A stretch of 64,000 bases of DNA, taken from Gammaproteobacteria bacterium. Its GTDB lineage: Bacteria > Pseudomonadota > Gammaproteobacteria > Steroidobacterales > Steroidobacteraceae. The notes under the pieces are model-generated. The model worked only from the letters and a program-made list of their open reading frames with translations. It searched no databases and was not told the DNA's origin. The stretch covers positions 32,862 through 96,861 of the forward strand of contig JAQGOF010000039.1 in assembly GCA_028293745.1 (NCBI GenBank), read 5' to 3'. Within the stretch, counting starts at the first letter, position 1, and the number at the start of each line of letters is the position of its first letter. The translations under genes and the position numbers were made by a program. This document shows, in pieces, positions 49,337 through 59,090 of this stretch.

Positions 49337-50413
49337 ATGGCCACTAAGAAATCAGCCAAGAAATCGACCTCCAAACCTTACAAGGAACCCGGCCTTATGA
49401 AGCGGCTGGCCGAGGGACCTGTGATTTGTGCGGAAGGTTACGTGTTTGAGCTGGAGCGCCGTGGGTATCTGCAGGCGGGCGCCTTCGTACCGACCGTACT
49501 CACCGAGCATCCGGAAGTGGTCGAGCAGCTCCACATGGACTTCGTGCATGCGGGCTCTGACGTCACGCAGGCACTGACCTACTATGTGCACCGCGAAAAG
49601 CTGCGGGTGATCGGCCGGGAAAAGGATCTCGTGCCAATGAACCGCATTGCGCTCAAGATCGCGAAAAAGGTGGCTCGCAAGACGCACACGCTGTTCGCGG
49701 GTGACATCTGCAACACCAACATCTACGACCCCAACGACAAGAAGTCCATCAAGGAGGTGGCGCGGATTTTTGAGGAGCAGGTGGGCTGGGCCGCTGATGC
49801 CGGCGTGGACTACATCGTCGCGGAGACTTTCTCGTGGGGCCAGGAAGCGCTGATGGCGCTCGAGGCCATCAAGAAGTATTCGAAGGTGCCCGCGGTGGTG
49901 ACCATGGCCATCCACCGAGAGCTGCCGGTTCGGGAGGGCTGGAGCGCGGCCGAGACCTGCCAGCGGCTCGAGGCGGCGGGCGCGGAAGTGGTGGGTCTGA
50001 ACTGTCATCGCGGGCCCAAGACCATGATGCCACTGCTCAAGGAGATCCGGGCTACCGTGAAGTGCGAGGTGGCGGCTCTTCCCGTGCCTTACCGCACTAC
50101 CGAAGAACAGCCATCGTTCATGTCCCTCACCGATCCGTGTTGCGACAATGCGCGTGCGTTTCCGGTCGGGTTGGATCCGTTTGTTGCCACGCGCTCGGAA
50201 ATGTTTGATTTCGGACGTGAGGCCTACGCTATGGGCATCAAGTACCTGGGAATCTGCTGCGGAGCAGGTCCCCACCACATCAGGGCACTGGCTGAAGGCC
50301 TTGGACGGCGTCCAGAGGGCAGCAAGTACTCAGTAGACATGTCGAAGCATGCGTTCTTCGGCACGGACAAGCGGATCAAGTCCGTTCAGACCGAGTACCG
50401 GTCCAAGCTGTAG
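49337..50413 (+). CDS. Betaine-homocysteine S-methyltransferase-like protein
   Basis: A 358-aa zinc methyltransferase. Zinc thiolates are in GLNCHRGP (Cys223) and GICCGAGPHHIRA (Cys307, Cys308); VCAEGYVFELE-like and DYIVAETFSW segments fit the homocysteine-methyltransferase barrel. The N-terminus is lysine-rich. ATG 49337 is chosen for the CGGAG site before it; ATG 49319 overlapping the upstream stop is possible. With the dehydrogenase it forms a likely glycine-betaine to dimethylglycine to sarcosine demethylation pair. Confidence 0.88.
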   Translation: MATKKSAKKSTSKPYKEPGLMKRLAEGPVICAEGYVFELERRGYLQAGAFVPTVLTEHPEVVEQLHMDFVHAGSDVTQALTYYVHREKLRVIGREKDLVPMNRIALKIAKKVARKTHTLFAGDICNTNIYDPNDKKSIKEVARIFEEQVGWAADAGVDYIVAETFSWGQEALMALEAIKKYSKVPAVVTMAIHRELPVREGWSAAETCQRLEAAGAEVVGLNCHRGPKTMMPLLKEIRATVKCEVAALPVPYRTTEEQPSFMSLTDPCCDNARAFPVGLDPFVATRSEMFDFGREAYAMGIKYLGICCGAGPHHIRALAEGLGRRPEGSKYSVDMSKHAFFGTDKRIKSVQTEYRSKL

Positions 50414-50511
50414 TGGGCTTTGGCCCGATTGGTGGGAAATTTGGCTCGGATCTTACGAGCGAAAGCAATAACGTACTAGTAACTGAGGCCTACTATACCT
50501 ACCATCACTGA

Positions 50512-50970
50512 ATGATCACTCTGCGCATCAACGGCGAGGATCGCAGCGTCGACGCCCCGGGAGATATGCCTCTCCTATGGGTGCTACGCGATCTCATCGG
50601 CCTGACTGGAACCAAGTTTGGGTGTGGAATCGCCCAATGCGGTGCCTGCACCGTGCACCTGGACGGCAAACCCGTCCGCTCGTGTGTGTTACCGGTCAGT
50701 GCGGTTGGCAACCGCTCCATCACGACCATTGAAGGAATCGGGGCTACGCCTGCGGGGGCCCAGGTGCAAAAGGCCTGGCTCGAGCTGGAGGTTGTACAAT
50801 GCGGGTACTGCCAATCGGGACAGATCATGTCCGCGACAGCGTTGTTGAACGCAAAACCCCAGCCCAGCGACGACGATATCAACGCCGCAATGGCAGGGAA
50901 TATTTGCCGATGTGGCACGTACGTACGTATCCGTGATGCCATCAAACGTGCATCCGGAGCCAAGGCATGA
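50512..50970 (+). CDS. [2Fe-2S] small subunit of a molybdenum hydroxylase (IorA/AldF-like)
   Basis: A 152-aa electron-transfer subunit of the xanthine-dehydrogenase family. It binds two [2Fe-2S] clusters: plant-type [16 protein letters not shown] with a later RSC, and the C-terminal [11 protein letters not shown] / [10 protein letters not shown]. It overlaps the large subunit by 4 nt (ATGA). It has no signal peptide and presumably travels with the Tat-exported partner. Confidence 0.95.
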   Translation: MITLRINGEDRSVDAPGDMPLLWVLRDLIGLTGTKFGCGIAQCGACTVHLDGKPVRSCVLPVSAVGNRSITTIEGIGATPAGAQVQKAWLELEVVQCGYCQSGQIMSATALLNAKPQPSDDDINAAMAGNICRCGTYVRIRDAIKRASGAKA

Positions 50971-53168
50971 CCCGTTCGACGGCGGCGGAACCCGCAGATC
51001 CCGCCCGGCGCACGGTACTCAAGGCCGGAGCGGCAGCCGGTGGGGCCCTTCTGGTGGGTTTCTATCTACCTGTTGGACAAGGTGCCCAACGTCAGGCGCC
51101 GGCCGGGGCGCAGGCGAAGCGCTTTGAGCCTAACGCCTTCATCCGGATAGACCGCCAGGGCGTGGTGACGTTGGTCATGCCGCAGGTGGAGATGGGGCAG
51201 GGCATTTATACGGCAATTGCCATGATACTGGCGGAGGAACTCGACGCTGCGTTCGACCGAGTGGTGCTGGAAGCAGCTCCTCCCAACGACAAGCTGTATG
51301 GCAATCCGACGTTCGGAATCCAGGTCACGGGCAATTCGAACTCCGTGCGCGCGTTCTGGCTGCCATTGCGTAAAGCCGGCGCCAGCGCCCGTACCATGTT
51401 GGTTGAGGCCGCGGCAAAGGTCTGGAATACAAACCCGGCCGCTTGCAAGGCGGAACAGGGTGAAGTCATCCACACCGCGAGCGGCAAGAAACTCAGCTAT
51501 GGTGCACTGGTCGATCGCGCCTCCGCCCTGACACCGCCCAAGGACCCACCGCTGAAGGCCGTCAGTGACTTCAAGCTGGTGGGCCAACCGATGAAACGGG
51601 TGGATACCCCTGACAAAGTCAACGGCAAGCTGCAGTACAGCATCGATGTGATGCCGCCCGGTGTGAAATTTGCCACGTTGGCGATTTGCCCGGAATTCGG
51701 CGGCCAGGTGGGCAGTGTCGATGATACGAAGGCAAAGACCTTGCCGGGTGTTCGACAGGTGGTCGTCCTGGATGATCTCGTCGCGGTCGTTGGCGACCAT
51801 ATGTGGGCAGCCAAGCAGGGCCTCGCGGCGCTCAAGATCCGCTGGACGTCCGGTCCTCACGCGACCGTCGACTCCAACGAAGTCTGGAAGCAACTTCGCG
51901 CCGCCTCGGAGCAGGAAGGCGCCGTCGCCAAGTCGGTTGGCGATGCTGCTCGCGGACTGAGCCAGGGCGAGCGATTCGACGCGGACTATGAGTTGCCTTT
52001 CCTCGCTCACGCGACCATGGAGCCCTTGAACTGCACCGTGCACGTCCGCCCCGACAGTTGTGAGGTCTGGGTGGGCTCGCAAGTGCTGTCCCGCGCGCAC
52101 GACATCGCAGCAAAGGTCACGGGCCTGCCTCCCGAGAAAGTCCTGATACACAACCAGTTGATCGGGGGCGGCTTCGGGCGGCGGCTCGAGGTGGACTACG
52201 TCGAAAAGGCTGTCCGCATCGCCCAGAAGGTCGATGGGCCGGTGAAAGTGGTGTGGAGTCGCGAAGAAGACATTCAGCACGACGTCTACCGGCCTGTGTA
52301 CCGGGACCGCCTCGCTGCAACGCTGTCCGATGGGAAGATCATCGGCTGGCGGCATCGAATCACCGGGTCTTCCGTCATTGCGCGGTGGATTCCGCCCGCG
52401 TTTCAGAAGGGAATCGACATCGATGCCGTGGATAGCGCCATTGATGTCCCCTATGACATCCCGAATCTGCAGATCGAGTACGTGCGCAACGAGCCTCCAG
52501 GGGTGCCGACGGGATTCTGGCGGGGCGTGGGTCCCAACAACAATGTGTTTGCCATCGAGAGCTTCGTGGACGAGCTGGCCAAGAAGGCCGGCAAGGACCC
52601 GGTCGCGTTCCGGCACGCCATGCTCAACAACACGCCACGACTGAAGGCTGCGCTCGAACGGGCTGCCAGCAAAGCCGGGTGGGGAGACCCGCTGCCCGCA
52701 CGCAACGGCGGTCGAACTGGCCGCGGTGTAGGAGTGCAGGGAGCCTTCGGCAGCTACATTGCTACCGTTGCAGAAGTGGAAGTGGACGCGGCCGGGGAGG
52801 TACATGTGCACCGTATCGTCTCGGCAGTGGATACTGGTATTGTCGTCAATCCCGATACCGTGATCGCCCAGCTACAGGGCGGTCTGATATTCGGGGTGAC
52901 CGCTGCGCTGTACGGCGAGATCACGATCGACAAGGGGCGTGTCCGGCAGAGTAACTTTCACGACTACCGGATGTTGCGCATCGATCAGACGCCAGTCATC
53001 GAAGTGCACCTCGTCCCGAGCGGCGAGGCGCCGGGTGGCATTGGCGAGACCGGAACGACTGCCGGACCTCCGGCTCTGCGCAACGCGATTTTCGCGGCTA
53101 CCGGGGTCGCGCTGCGGCGGCTGCCGATCGATCGCGAGCTGTTGGCGGGCAAGAAAGCTGCTACCTGA
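50967..53168 (+). CDS. Molybdopterin-binding large subunit of a periplasmic Mo hydroxylase (IorB/AldH-like)
   Basis: A 733-aa catalytic subunit. A Tat signal ([20 protein letters not shown]) directs it folded to the periplasm. Family motifs: [23 protein letters not shown] and, near the C-terminus, [18 protein letters not shown] with the active-site Glu. Relatives oxidise isoquinoline or aldehydes using water as the oxygen source and send electrons through the small subunit to a cytochrome c. It sits between those two partners, so this is a three-subunit AldFGH-like set. Confidence 0.93.
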   Translation: MTRSTAAEPADPARRTVLKAGAAAGGALLVGFYLPVGQGAQRQAPAGAQAKRFEPNAFIRIDRQGVVTLVMPQVEMGQGIYTAIAMILAEELDAAFDRVVLEAAPPNDKLYGNPTFGIQVTGNSNSVRAFWLPLRKAGASARTMLVEAAAKVWNTNPAACKAEQGEVIHTASGKKLSYGALVDRASALTPPKDPPLKAVSDFKLVGQPMKRVDTPDKVNGKLQYSIDVMPPGVKFATLAICPEFGGQVGSVDDTKAKTLPGVRQVVVLDDLVAVVGDHMWAAKQGLAALKIRWTSGPHATVDSNEVWKQLRAASEQEGAVAKSVGDAARGLSQGERFDADYELPFLAHATMEPLNCTVHVRPDSCEVWVGSQVLSRAHDIAAKVTGLPPEKVLIHNQLIGGGFGRRLEVDYVEKAVRIAQKVDGPVKVVWSREEDIQHDVYRPVYRDRLAATLSDGKIIGWRHRITGSSVIARWIPPAFQKGIDIDAVDSAIDVPYDIPNLQIEYVRNEPPGVPTGFWRGVGPNNNVFAIESFVDELAKKAGKDPVAFRHAMLNNTPRLKAALERAASKAGWGDPLPARNGGRTGRGVGVQGAFGSYIATVAEVEVDAAGEVHVHRIVSAVDTGIVVNPDTVIAQLQGGLIFGVTAALYGEITIDKGRVRQSNFHDYRMLRIDQTPVIEVHLVPSGEAPGGIGETGTTAGPPALRNAIFAATGVALRRLPIDRELLAGKKAAT

Positions 53169-53205
53169 TGTTCAGGCCGGCAAGAAGACGGCCGCGGGAG
53201 AAACA

Positions 53206-54576
53206 ATGACACGATTTTCCGAACGGGGCGCCGTGGCCCGGCCTCTTCTCATTGGCATCGCCGTGGTGGTGCTCATTGCCGTGGCGTTTGGTTTGTGGCT
53301 GGTCCTGGGGCCCGGACCGATGGATTTCGCTGGCGGCAAGCGTGTCTCCCTGGCGAGTACCTCTGGTGCGGGTCCTACTGGGGTACCCGCGGAGCTTGCA
53401 AGTGCGAGTCTCATCGAGCGCGGTCAGTATCTGACCCGTGCGGCTGACTGCCTTGCCTGTCATACGAAGGAGGGCGGTGAGCCTTTCGCTGGCGGCAGGC
53501 CCTTCGTATTGCCGTTCGGCACGATGTATTCCACCAACATCACGCCTGACAAGAAGACAGGTATCGGCGATTACAGCGATGCGGAGTTCCTACGCGCGGT
53601 GCATAACGGGATTGCGCGCGACGGAACGCGCCTCTATCCGGCGATGCCGTACGCGTCGTATACATACATGACCGATGCTGATGCGCTGGCGATCAAGGCG
53701 TATCTGTTCAGTCTGCAGCCCGTGGATTCACCTCGGCCCACCAACACGCTCTCGTTTCCCTTCAATCAGCGCTGGCTGATGGGCATGTGGTCCGCGTTCT
53801 TCAATCCGGACAAGCGCTTCGAGCAGAACACCGAGCGCAGCGCAGAGTGGAACCGCGGGGCGTACCTCGCCGAGGCGATGGCCCATTGCGGCGAGTGCCA
53901 CACGCCGCGGAATCTCGCGTTTTCGCTGGACAACCGACGTAAATTTGCGGGCGAGAAGCAGGCCGGCTGGATGGCCTACAACATCTCCACCGACAAGGAG
54001 ACGGGGATTGGCGACTGGAAGCCCGAGGAGCTCGCGCACTACATCGGCTCCGGCCATGCCGCCGGTCACGGCACCGCCGACGGCCCGATGGGGGAGGCGG
54101 TCGAATACAGCCTGCGGTACCTGACTCCCGGTGACCTTTCCGCGTTGACTGCATACGTAATCAGCGTTCCCCCGGTCAAGGCGAAAGATCAGCCGCCCGT
54201 CAAGAATTCACCGGCTCCCGACGACCATAACATGGGAGTCGAAGCTGCGATTGACCCGCGCGGCAAGGAGATATACGAAGGTGCCTGCGTCAGTTGCCAC
54301 GGTTGGAGCGGGTTGAGCCCGGTGCTCGACTACGCAAATCTGACCGGCGCGCGCGCGGTCAACGATCCAACAGCGACCAACGTCGTGCAGATCATGTTGT
54401 CGGGCACCACGCGTGATAGCGCACACGGCAGCTTGTACATGCCGGACTTCGGCAGTGCTTATTCGGATACGGAAGTTGCGGCCGTGGCCAACTACATCAC
54501 GGCGCGGTTCGGATCGTCGCCTTCCAACTTGACGGCCGCTAACGTGGCGGATTTGCGTAAGGAGAACGCGAAGTAG
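53206..54576 (+). CDS. Membrane-anchored triheme cytochrome c
   Basis: A 456-aa electron acceptor. One N-terminal membrane segment (LLIGIAVVVLIAVAFGLWLV), then three heme sites: CLACH (82-86), CGECH (228-232) and CVSCH (361-365). This is the alcohol/aldehyde-dehydrogenase cytochrome layout, handing electrons to ubiquinone. The ATG at 53206 has GGGAG five bases before it; the frame is open upstream inside the large-subunit gene but that part is a shadow. The 3' end overlaps the convergent sugar-kinase gene by 38 bp. Confidence 0.94.
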   Translation: MTRFSERGAVARPLLIGIAVVVLIAVAFGLWLVLGPGPMDFAGGKRVSLASTSGAGPTGVPAELASASLIERGQYLTRAADCLACHTKEGGEPFAGGRPFVLPFGTMYSTNITPDKKTGIGDYSDAEFLRAVHNGIARDGTRLYPAMPYASYTYMTDADALAIKAYLFSLQPVDSPRPTNTLSFPFNQRWLMGMWSAFFNPDKRFEQNTERSAEWNRGAYLAEAMAHCGECHTPRNLAFSLDNRRKFAGEKQAGWMAYNISTDKETGIGDWKPEELAHYIGSGHAAGHGTADGPMGEAVEYSLRYLTPGDLSALTAYVISVPPVKAKDQPPVKNSPAPDDHNMGVEAAIDPRGKEIYEGACVSCHGWSGLSPVLDYANLTGARAVNDPTATNVVQIMLSGTTRDSAHGSLYMPDFGSAYSDTEVAAVANYITARFGSSPSNLTAANVADLRKENAK

Positions 54577-55966
54577 CTTCCGCGCGCCAGCGGGCACGGT
54601 AGTCCGCCAGACCGGGCAAATCGAGCGGTGTTGCGCGGCGCAGCTGCGTGGCGGGACTGTGCCCCAGTAGGAAACGCGCGCATTCGGTTGGGCCGGCACG
54701 ATTGTCGCCGGCGAATACGGGCGCGTCGGCTTTCTTCGTGTCGTCCTGCGGTGCGGCTCTCAAAGCGGCCAGCACGGGGCCGTACAAGGGATTCTCAGTC
54801 AGGGGCCCGTCAATGATCACGGGACTGGGCACGCCGAGAAGATCGAGAAGTAGGTCGGTCTGCAGCGCACAATATAGTGTTGCGAGCGCGCCCCGCTCGC
54901 CAGCGTCGAGTTGCTCAGCGTTCACGAGCTTGCCCCGTTGACCAACGAACGGCCCGCCCGTGCCGGCGAACGAGGGCAGGGCAACAGCGCGTTTCTGCAA
55001 CACACCTTTGAGCGATTCGAGTGTTGGTTGCCGGGTGAAGGGGTCATCGCCGGCAATTGCTTCGTACTCCCGGCCACCCGGAAAGCGGGCCGTCGCCACT
55101 GGAGAGCCGAAGGCGTCGATATTCGCGAGCATGTCGCGTTGTTCGCGCAGACGCTCGAGCTCGACACCGTGCGCCATGATTACCGTCCAAGTGCCGCTCG
55201 ACACGACTGCAAAGCGCTCGTCCGCCGGACGACTGGCGCGATAACACAGGTACGATGCATTCGAATCGTGGAGCCCGCAGAGCACGCGGCAGGCTGGATC
55301 GAGACCCGTGATTCTTGCCACTGTCGTAGTGATAGTCCCCAACACATCGCCCGCGGCACGCCGCGGCGGCAGCAGTTTGTCCCAGCCCAGTGATTTTGCG
55401 AGCGCGGAGAAATCAGCCTCGCGGGGCCGCCACAGGTCGCTGTGACAGCCCAGTGAGGTAATCTCGCTGGCCATCACATTGCTCAGCCGCCAAGCCCAAT
55501 ACTGAGGATACAACAAGATAGCCGTGCAGGCGCGGAACAGTTCCGGATGAGTGTGTCGCAGGTAGTAGAGCTGGCGTCCCAGGTTTAGTCCGAGCGGCAG
55601 AAAAGGCGAGAACGTGAGCTCGAACGGATCGCGCAACCTGCGATACGTTTCGCCCACGCTACCAAAGGCGGAATCCTCGTAGTCCGGCGCGGTGATTACC
55701 TCCCCGGACGCCGCAAGCAACACGGCGGCTGCGCCGTGCGCCACAGGCATGATGGCGCGTACACGCTCCTTGCCCGGGGCTCCTGTGATGCCGTCGAGCA
55801 ACAGGCATTCGACACCCGCGACATCCAGCGCGCGAATTCCCGACCGTTCGACGATTGTGCATCGCCTTTGCAGGCTCCACGTGGTCTCGCCCGACTGCGC
55901 GTCGACAAAACTCAACTTCGCGTTGGTCTTGCCGATGTCGATTATGGCGATGAGGTCGTCGGCCAT
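54539..55966 (-). CDS. FGGY-family carbohydrate kinase
   Basis: A 475-aa sugar kinase. The N-terminal phosphate loop is IAIIDIGKTNAKL; later CGLHDSNASYL and VVSSGTWTVIM fit the FGGY fold, closest by eye to rhamnulo-/fuculokinase-like members. It is intact although the transporter genes upstream are fragments; its ATG is only 6 bp after the permease-fragment stop. Substrate not determinable, probably a deoxy sugar given the rhamnose-type ABC remnants. Confidence 0.88.
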   Translation of the reverse strand: MADDLIAIIDIGKTNAKLSFVDAQSGETTWSLQRRCTIVERSGIRALDVAGVECLLLDGITGAPGKERVRAIMPVAHGAAAVLLAASGEVITAPDYEDSAFGSVGETYRRLRDPFELTFSPFLPLGLNLGRQLYYLRHTHPELFRACTAILLYPQYWAWRLSNVMASEITSLGCHSDLWRPREADFSALAKSLGWDKLLPPRRAAGDVLGTITTTVARITGLDPACRVLCGLHDSNASYLCYRASRPADERFAVVSSGTWTVIMAHGVELERLREQRDMLANIDAFGSPVATARFPGGREYEAIAGDDPFTRQPTLESLKGVLQKRAVALPSFAGTGGPFVGQRGKLVNAEQLDAGERGALATLYCALQTDLLLDLLGVPSPVIIDGPLTENPLYGPVLAALRAAPQDDTKKADAPVFAGDNRAGPTECARFLLGHSPATQLRRATPLDLPGLADYRARWRAEATSRSPYANPPR

Positions 55967-55972
55967 TGGCGG

Positions 55973-56290
55973 TCAGCGACGAGCGAGAGCGCCGATACAG
56001 CGACTGATGGCAGGGATTGCCGCCACGACGATGAGTAGCGAGCCCACTACAATGGACATCACGATGCCGGGAACATTCTTCAGACCGAGCCCGAACGTGA
56101 CGAAACCCATGAGGGCGGCGGCCAGCACGACTCCTATTATGGTTCCTCGTCCTCCCGCCACGGATACACCACCAAGGATCACCATGCTGATGATCTCAAG
56201 CTCCCAACCCTGGGCGATCGACGGCCGCGTCGATCCGAGGCGCGAAGTCAGAAGGATGGAGGCCACGGCACTGGCGACGTGCGGTGACAT
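55973..56290 (-). pseudogene. Sugar ABC permease, C-terminal fragment
   Basis: Only about the last 100 of the usual 320-odd residues of an RbsC-family permease remain: ILLTSRLGSTRPSIAQGWEL, then VILGGVSVAGGRGTIIGVVL, a family hallmark, and a final helix. The ATG at 56290 lies at the deletion point, where the reading frame of the ATPase fragment runs in. Not functional as a transporter. Confidence 0.85.
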
Positions 56291-56624
56291 AAATGTTCTC
56301 GGCGACGGACACGTCGTCGAAAACTACGGACTCCTGATGAATTACGCTGATACCCAGCTTCTGCGCATCTGTTGGCGAGTGGATGCGCACGGGCCAGCCG
56401 TCCAGCCGGATGACGCCGCCGTCGGGCTGGTAGATGCCGGTCAGGATTTTGACCAGCGTTGATTTGCCCGCGCCGTTCTCACCAATCAGGGCGGTGACCT
56501 GCCCGGAGTGCAGATCGAGTTGGGCGTCAGTGAGCGCTCGGGTGCCGCCGAAGGATTTGGAGATGTTTCGCAGGCTGAGGATCGGGCCGGAACCGGAAGC
56601 CGAAGTGGGATTAGACATGTTCAT
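56285..56624 (-). pseudogene. Sugar ABC ATPase, N-terminal fragment
   Basis: Starts MNMSNPTSASG and has ILSLRNISKSFGGTRALTD, the Walker A IGENGAGKSTLVKILTG, and the Q-loop region VIHQESVVFDDVSVAENIY. It stops resembling an RbsA/RhaT-type ATPase at about residue 112: signature motif, Walker B and the second cassette (roughly 390 residues) are gone. The frame then continues to 56196 through the permease fragment in a wrong frame. Confidence 0.87.
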
Positions 56625-56656
56625 CCTACCCGGTCGCGCTGCGCGTTGACCGGCGC

Positions 56657-56757
56657 TCAGAACACGTGCGCAAATTGGGCGACATTGGACTTGTCGTACA
56701 CGTACGGTTTCCCCATCGGTCCGATTCCATTGGCATCGAAGGTAACTTGTGTCTTCG
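56657..56757 (-). pseudogene. Sugar-binding periplasmic protein, C-terminal fragment
   Basis: The minus-strand frame VTFDANGIGPMGKPYVYDKS, then NVAQFAHVF and a stop at 56657-56659, matches the C-terminus expected of rhamnose/sugar ABC binding proteins and lies where such a gene precedes the ATPase. Only about 33 residues remain; upstream of about 56755 the sequence becomes NtrC. Confidence 0.7.
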
Positions 56758-57620
56758 GAGCGATCGCGCAAGGGTGGCAATTGGATGTGGATGACATTCA
56801 ACCGATGATAGAGATCTTCGCGGAACACGCTTTGCTTCACGCAATCCTGAAGATTCCGATGCGTGGCCGCAATGATACGCACGTCAGCGTGAATCGATGT
56901 CTGTCCCCCAACCCGATAGAACTCTCCTTCAGCCAGGACCCTCAGTAGCCGGGTCTGCATTGCCATGGACATGTCACCGATCTCATCCAGGAAGATGGTG
57001 CCGGTACCAGCCTGTTCGAAGCGTCCACGACGCTGCATGTCGGCACCGGTAAATGCGCCTCTCTCGTGACCGAAGAGTTCGGCCTCTAGCAGATCAGCAG
57101 GTATCGCGGAGGTGTTCAGGGCTACGAACGGTCGTCCAGCACGAGGGCTGTGGTCGTGTAGTGCGCGTGCAACGAGTTCCTTGCCCGTGCCTGATTCTCC
57201 AGTAATGAGCACCGTGGCACTGGAGCGAGCCAACCTGCCAATGGCCCGGAATACCTGTTGCATTGCTGGGGCGATACCCAGTAGTTCCGGAATCTCGGGC
57301 ACGGGAGAACTGTCGGCTGCCGGCTTTGCGTTGGCGCTGGCGGCGCGTCGGACTAGAGAGACGGCATGATCGAGGTCAAACGGCTTGGGCAGATACTCGA
57401 ATGCGCCGCCTTCGTAAGCTGAGACCGCGTTGTAGAGGTTTGAGTACGCCGTCATGACAATGACCGGGAGGTCTGGCCGGGTTTCCCGAACCTTGCGCAG
57501 AAGCTCCAACCCAGATCGATCTGGCATTCGAATATCGGTGACGAGTACGTCCGGCGCATCGCTGTCGAGCGCATCCAACGTAGAGGCAACACCGTCGAAA
57601 GTGCGGGGTGCCCACAACAC
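56752..57620 (-). pseudogene. NtrC-type response regulator, truncated at both ends
   Basis: Contains most of a receiver domain (VLVTDIRMPDRSGLELL with the phospho-accepting Asp, FEYLPKPFD) and a sigma-54 AAA+ domain: ITGESGTGKELVARAL, ELFGHERGAFTGA and GTIFLDEIGDM. The first roughly 30 residues with the acidic pair and everything after LPPLRDRSED (the rest of AAA+ and the Fis-type HTH) are missing. An AAGGAGA precedes a GTG at 57620, so a product could be made, but without a DNA-binding domain. The frame runs in through the binding-protein and ATPase fragments as one chimeric 474-codon frame. Confidence 0.85.
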
Positions 57621-57889
57621 TCTCCTTGCCTCTGGGGCTTGGTCCGTGGGGTGCGCGCAGCGTCCTGCCGCGCGAAAAAACTTTGCACCGAATTGGATGA
57701 CTGTGTCAAGCGCGGAGCAGGTGTTCCGACGTTGCGGACAATACGTAGATGGTGTTGCCTATACAGAGTCTCATTCCACTTTGACCGGCCCGCGTGTCTC
57801 CATTTCGTGCACAGGACACCACCCCCGCACGGTTTCTGTGACGCTGTGGCATACTTTCATGATGACGCATCCAAATCGCTTAAATACGC

Positions 57890-59062
57890 ATGTCCCCTGG
57901 CACCAACGCTGATTTCATCGTTATCGGCGGCGGCATCGCGGGTGCTTCGGTGGCTTACTGGCTCACTCCGCATGTGCGGGTAACGGTGTTGGAACGCGAG
58001 CCGCAACCCGGATATCACTCAACGGGGCGCTCGGCTGCGCTTTTCATCGAGAGCTACGGCACATCCCAGGTGCGTGCCCTGACTCGTGCCAGTCGTGCCT
58101 TTTTTGAATGCCCAGGCAAGGGATTTGCCGAACACCCCCTCCTGACACCGCGTGGAACGCTGTTCGTCGCGTCTGATCAACAGGAGCGTCTATTAGAGGA
58201 GTATTGGAACGAGGTTCGTTCGTCGTCCACGGTCACGCGGCAGCTTGATCGCGCCGAGAGCTGTTCCATGGTGCCAGTGCTGCGGCCGGACCGGGTAATT
58301 GGTTCGGTCTACGAACCAGAAGCATGCGACATCGATGTGCACGCACTTCATCAGGGGTATCTGCGTGAAATGCGTCGCCGAGGTGGAGTCTTGCATTGTG
58401 ACGCGGAAGTCACGCGCATCGAGCGCGAAGGCGAGCAATGGCATGTGTATGTCGGCGAGACAGCACATTCAGCTCCTGTTGTTGTAAATGCAGCGGGCGC
58501 GTGGGCTGACACTGTCGCGCGGATGGCGGGCGTGGCTCCGATCGGGATCGAGCCGAGACGCCGGTCAGCGTTCACCTTTCCGCCCCCGCCAGGGGTTGCC
58601 ACATCGGCCTGGCCGGCGGTGATGGGGGCGGAGGATGACTGGTATTTCAAACCCGAGGCCGGGATGTTGCTCGGCTCGCCGGCCAATGCGGATCCCGTCG
58701 AGCCGCAGGACGTACAGGCCGAGGAGCTGGACATCGCGTTGGCCATCGACCGGATTGAAGCGATGACGACACTCACGATTCCACGGCCGGCTCGCGTCTG
58801 GGCGGGACTGCGATCGTTCGTGGCCGATGGCGATCTCGTAGGTGGATTCGACGCGCACACGCGGGGTTTCTTCTGGGTGGCGGCGCAGGGCGGTTATGGC
58901 ATTCAAACTTCGGCGGCAATGGGAGAGGCTTGTGCGGCGCTTGCGCGCGGACTGCCTTTCCCACAACACATTGCAGACTTCGGGCTGAACGCACAGATGT
59001 TGTCGCCGGGGCGTCTCGCGACAGCAGCCGCGGTTGTGCCGAATGCATCGCGCTTTCGGTGA
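57890..59062 (+). CDS. FAD-dependent DAO-family oxidoreductase
   Basis: A 390-aa flavoprotein: FIVIGGGIAGASVAYWL is the N-terminal FAD fold, followed by STGRSAALF and, near the end, VWAGLRSFVADGDLVGGFD and GFFWVAAQGGYGIQTSAA, typical of D-amino-acid/glycine oxidase-type dehydrogenases. No signal peptide. Probable substrate is an amino acid or amine. The following VOC gene begins 28 bp after its stop. Confidence 0.88.
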   Translation: MSPGTNADFIVIGGGIAGASVAYWLTPHVRVTVLEREPQPGYHSTGRSAALFIESYGTSQVRALTRASRAFFECPGKGFAEHPLLTPRGTLFVASDQQERLLEEYWNEVRSSSTVTRQLDRAESCSMVPVLRPDRVIGSVYEPEACDIDVHALHQGYLREMRRRGGVLHCDAEVTRIEREGEQWHVYVGETAHSAPVVVNAAGAWADTVARMAGVAPIGIEPRRRSAFTFPPPPGVATSAWPAVMGAEDDWYFKPEAGMLLGSPANADPVEPQDVQAEELDIALAIDRIEAMTTLTIPRPARVWAGLRSFVADGDLVGGFDAHTRGFFWVAAQGGYGIQTSAAMGEACAALARGLPFPQHIADFGLNAQMLSPGRLATAAAVVPNASRFR

Positions 59063-59090
59063 CGGGTACGGGATTACGGAGAAACCGAAC

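Noticed and set aside
51066..52811. 581-codon minus-strand open frame
   Set aside because: Antisense to the molybdopterin subunit, which has strong family motifs; the antisense translation has none.
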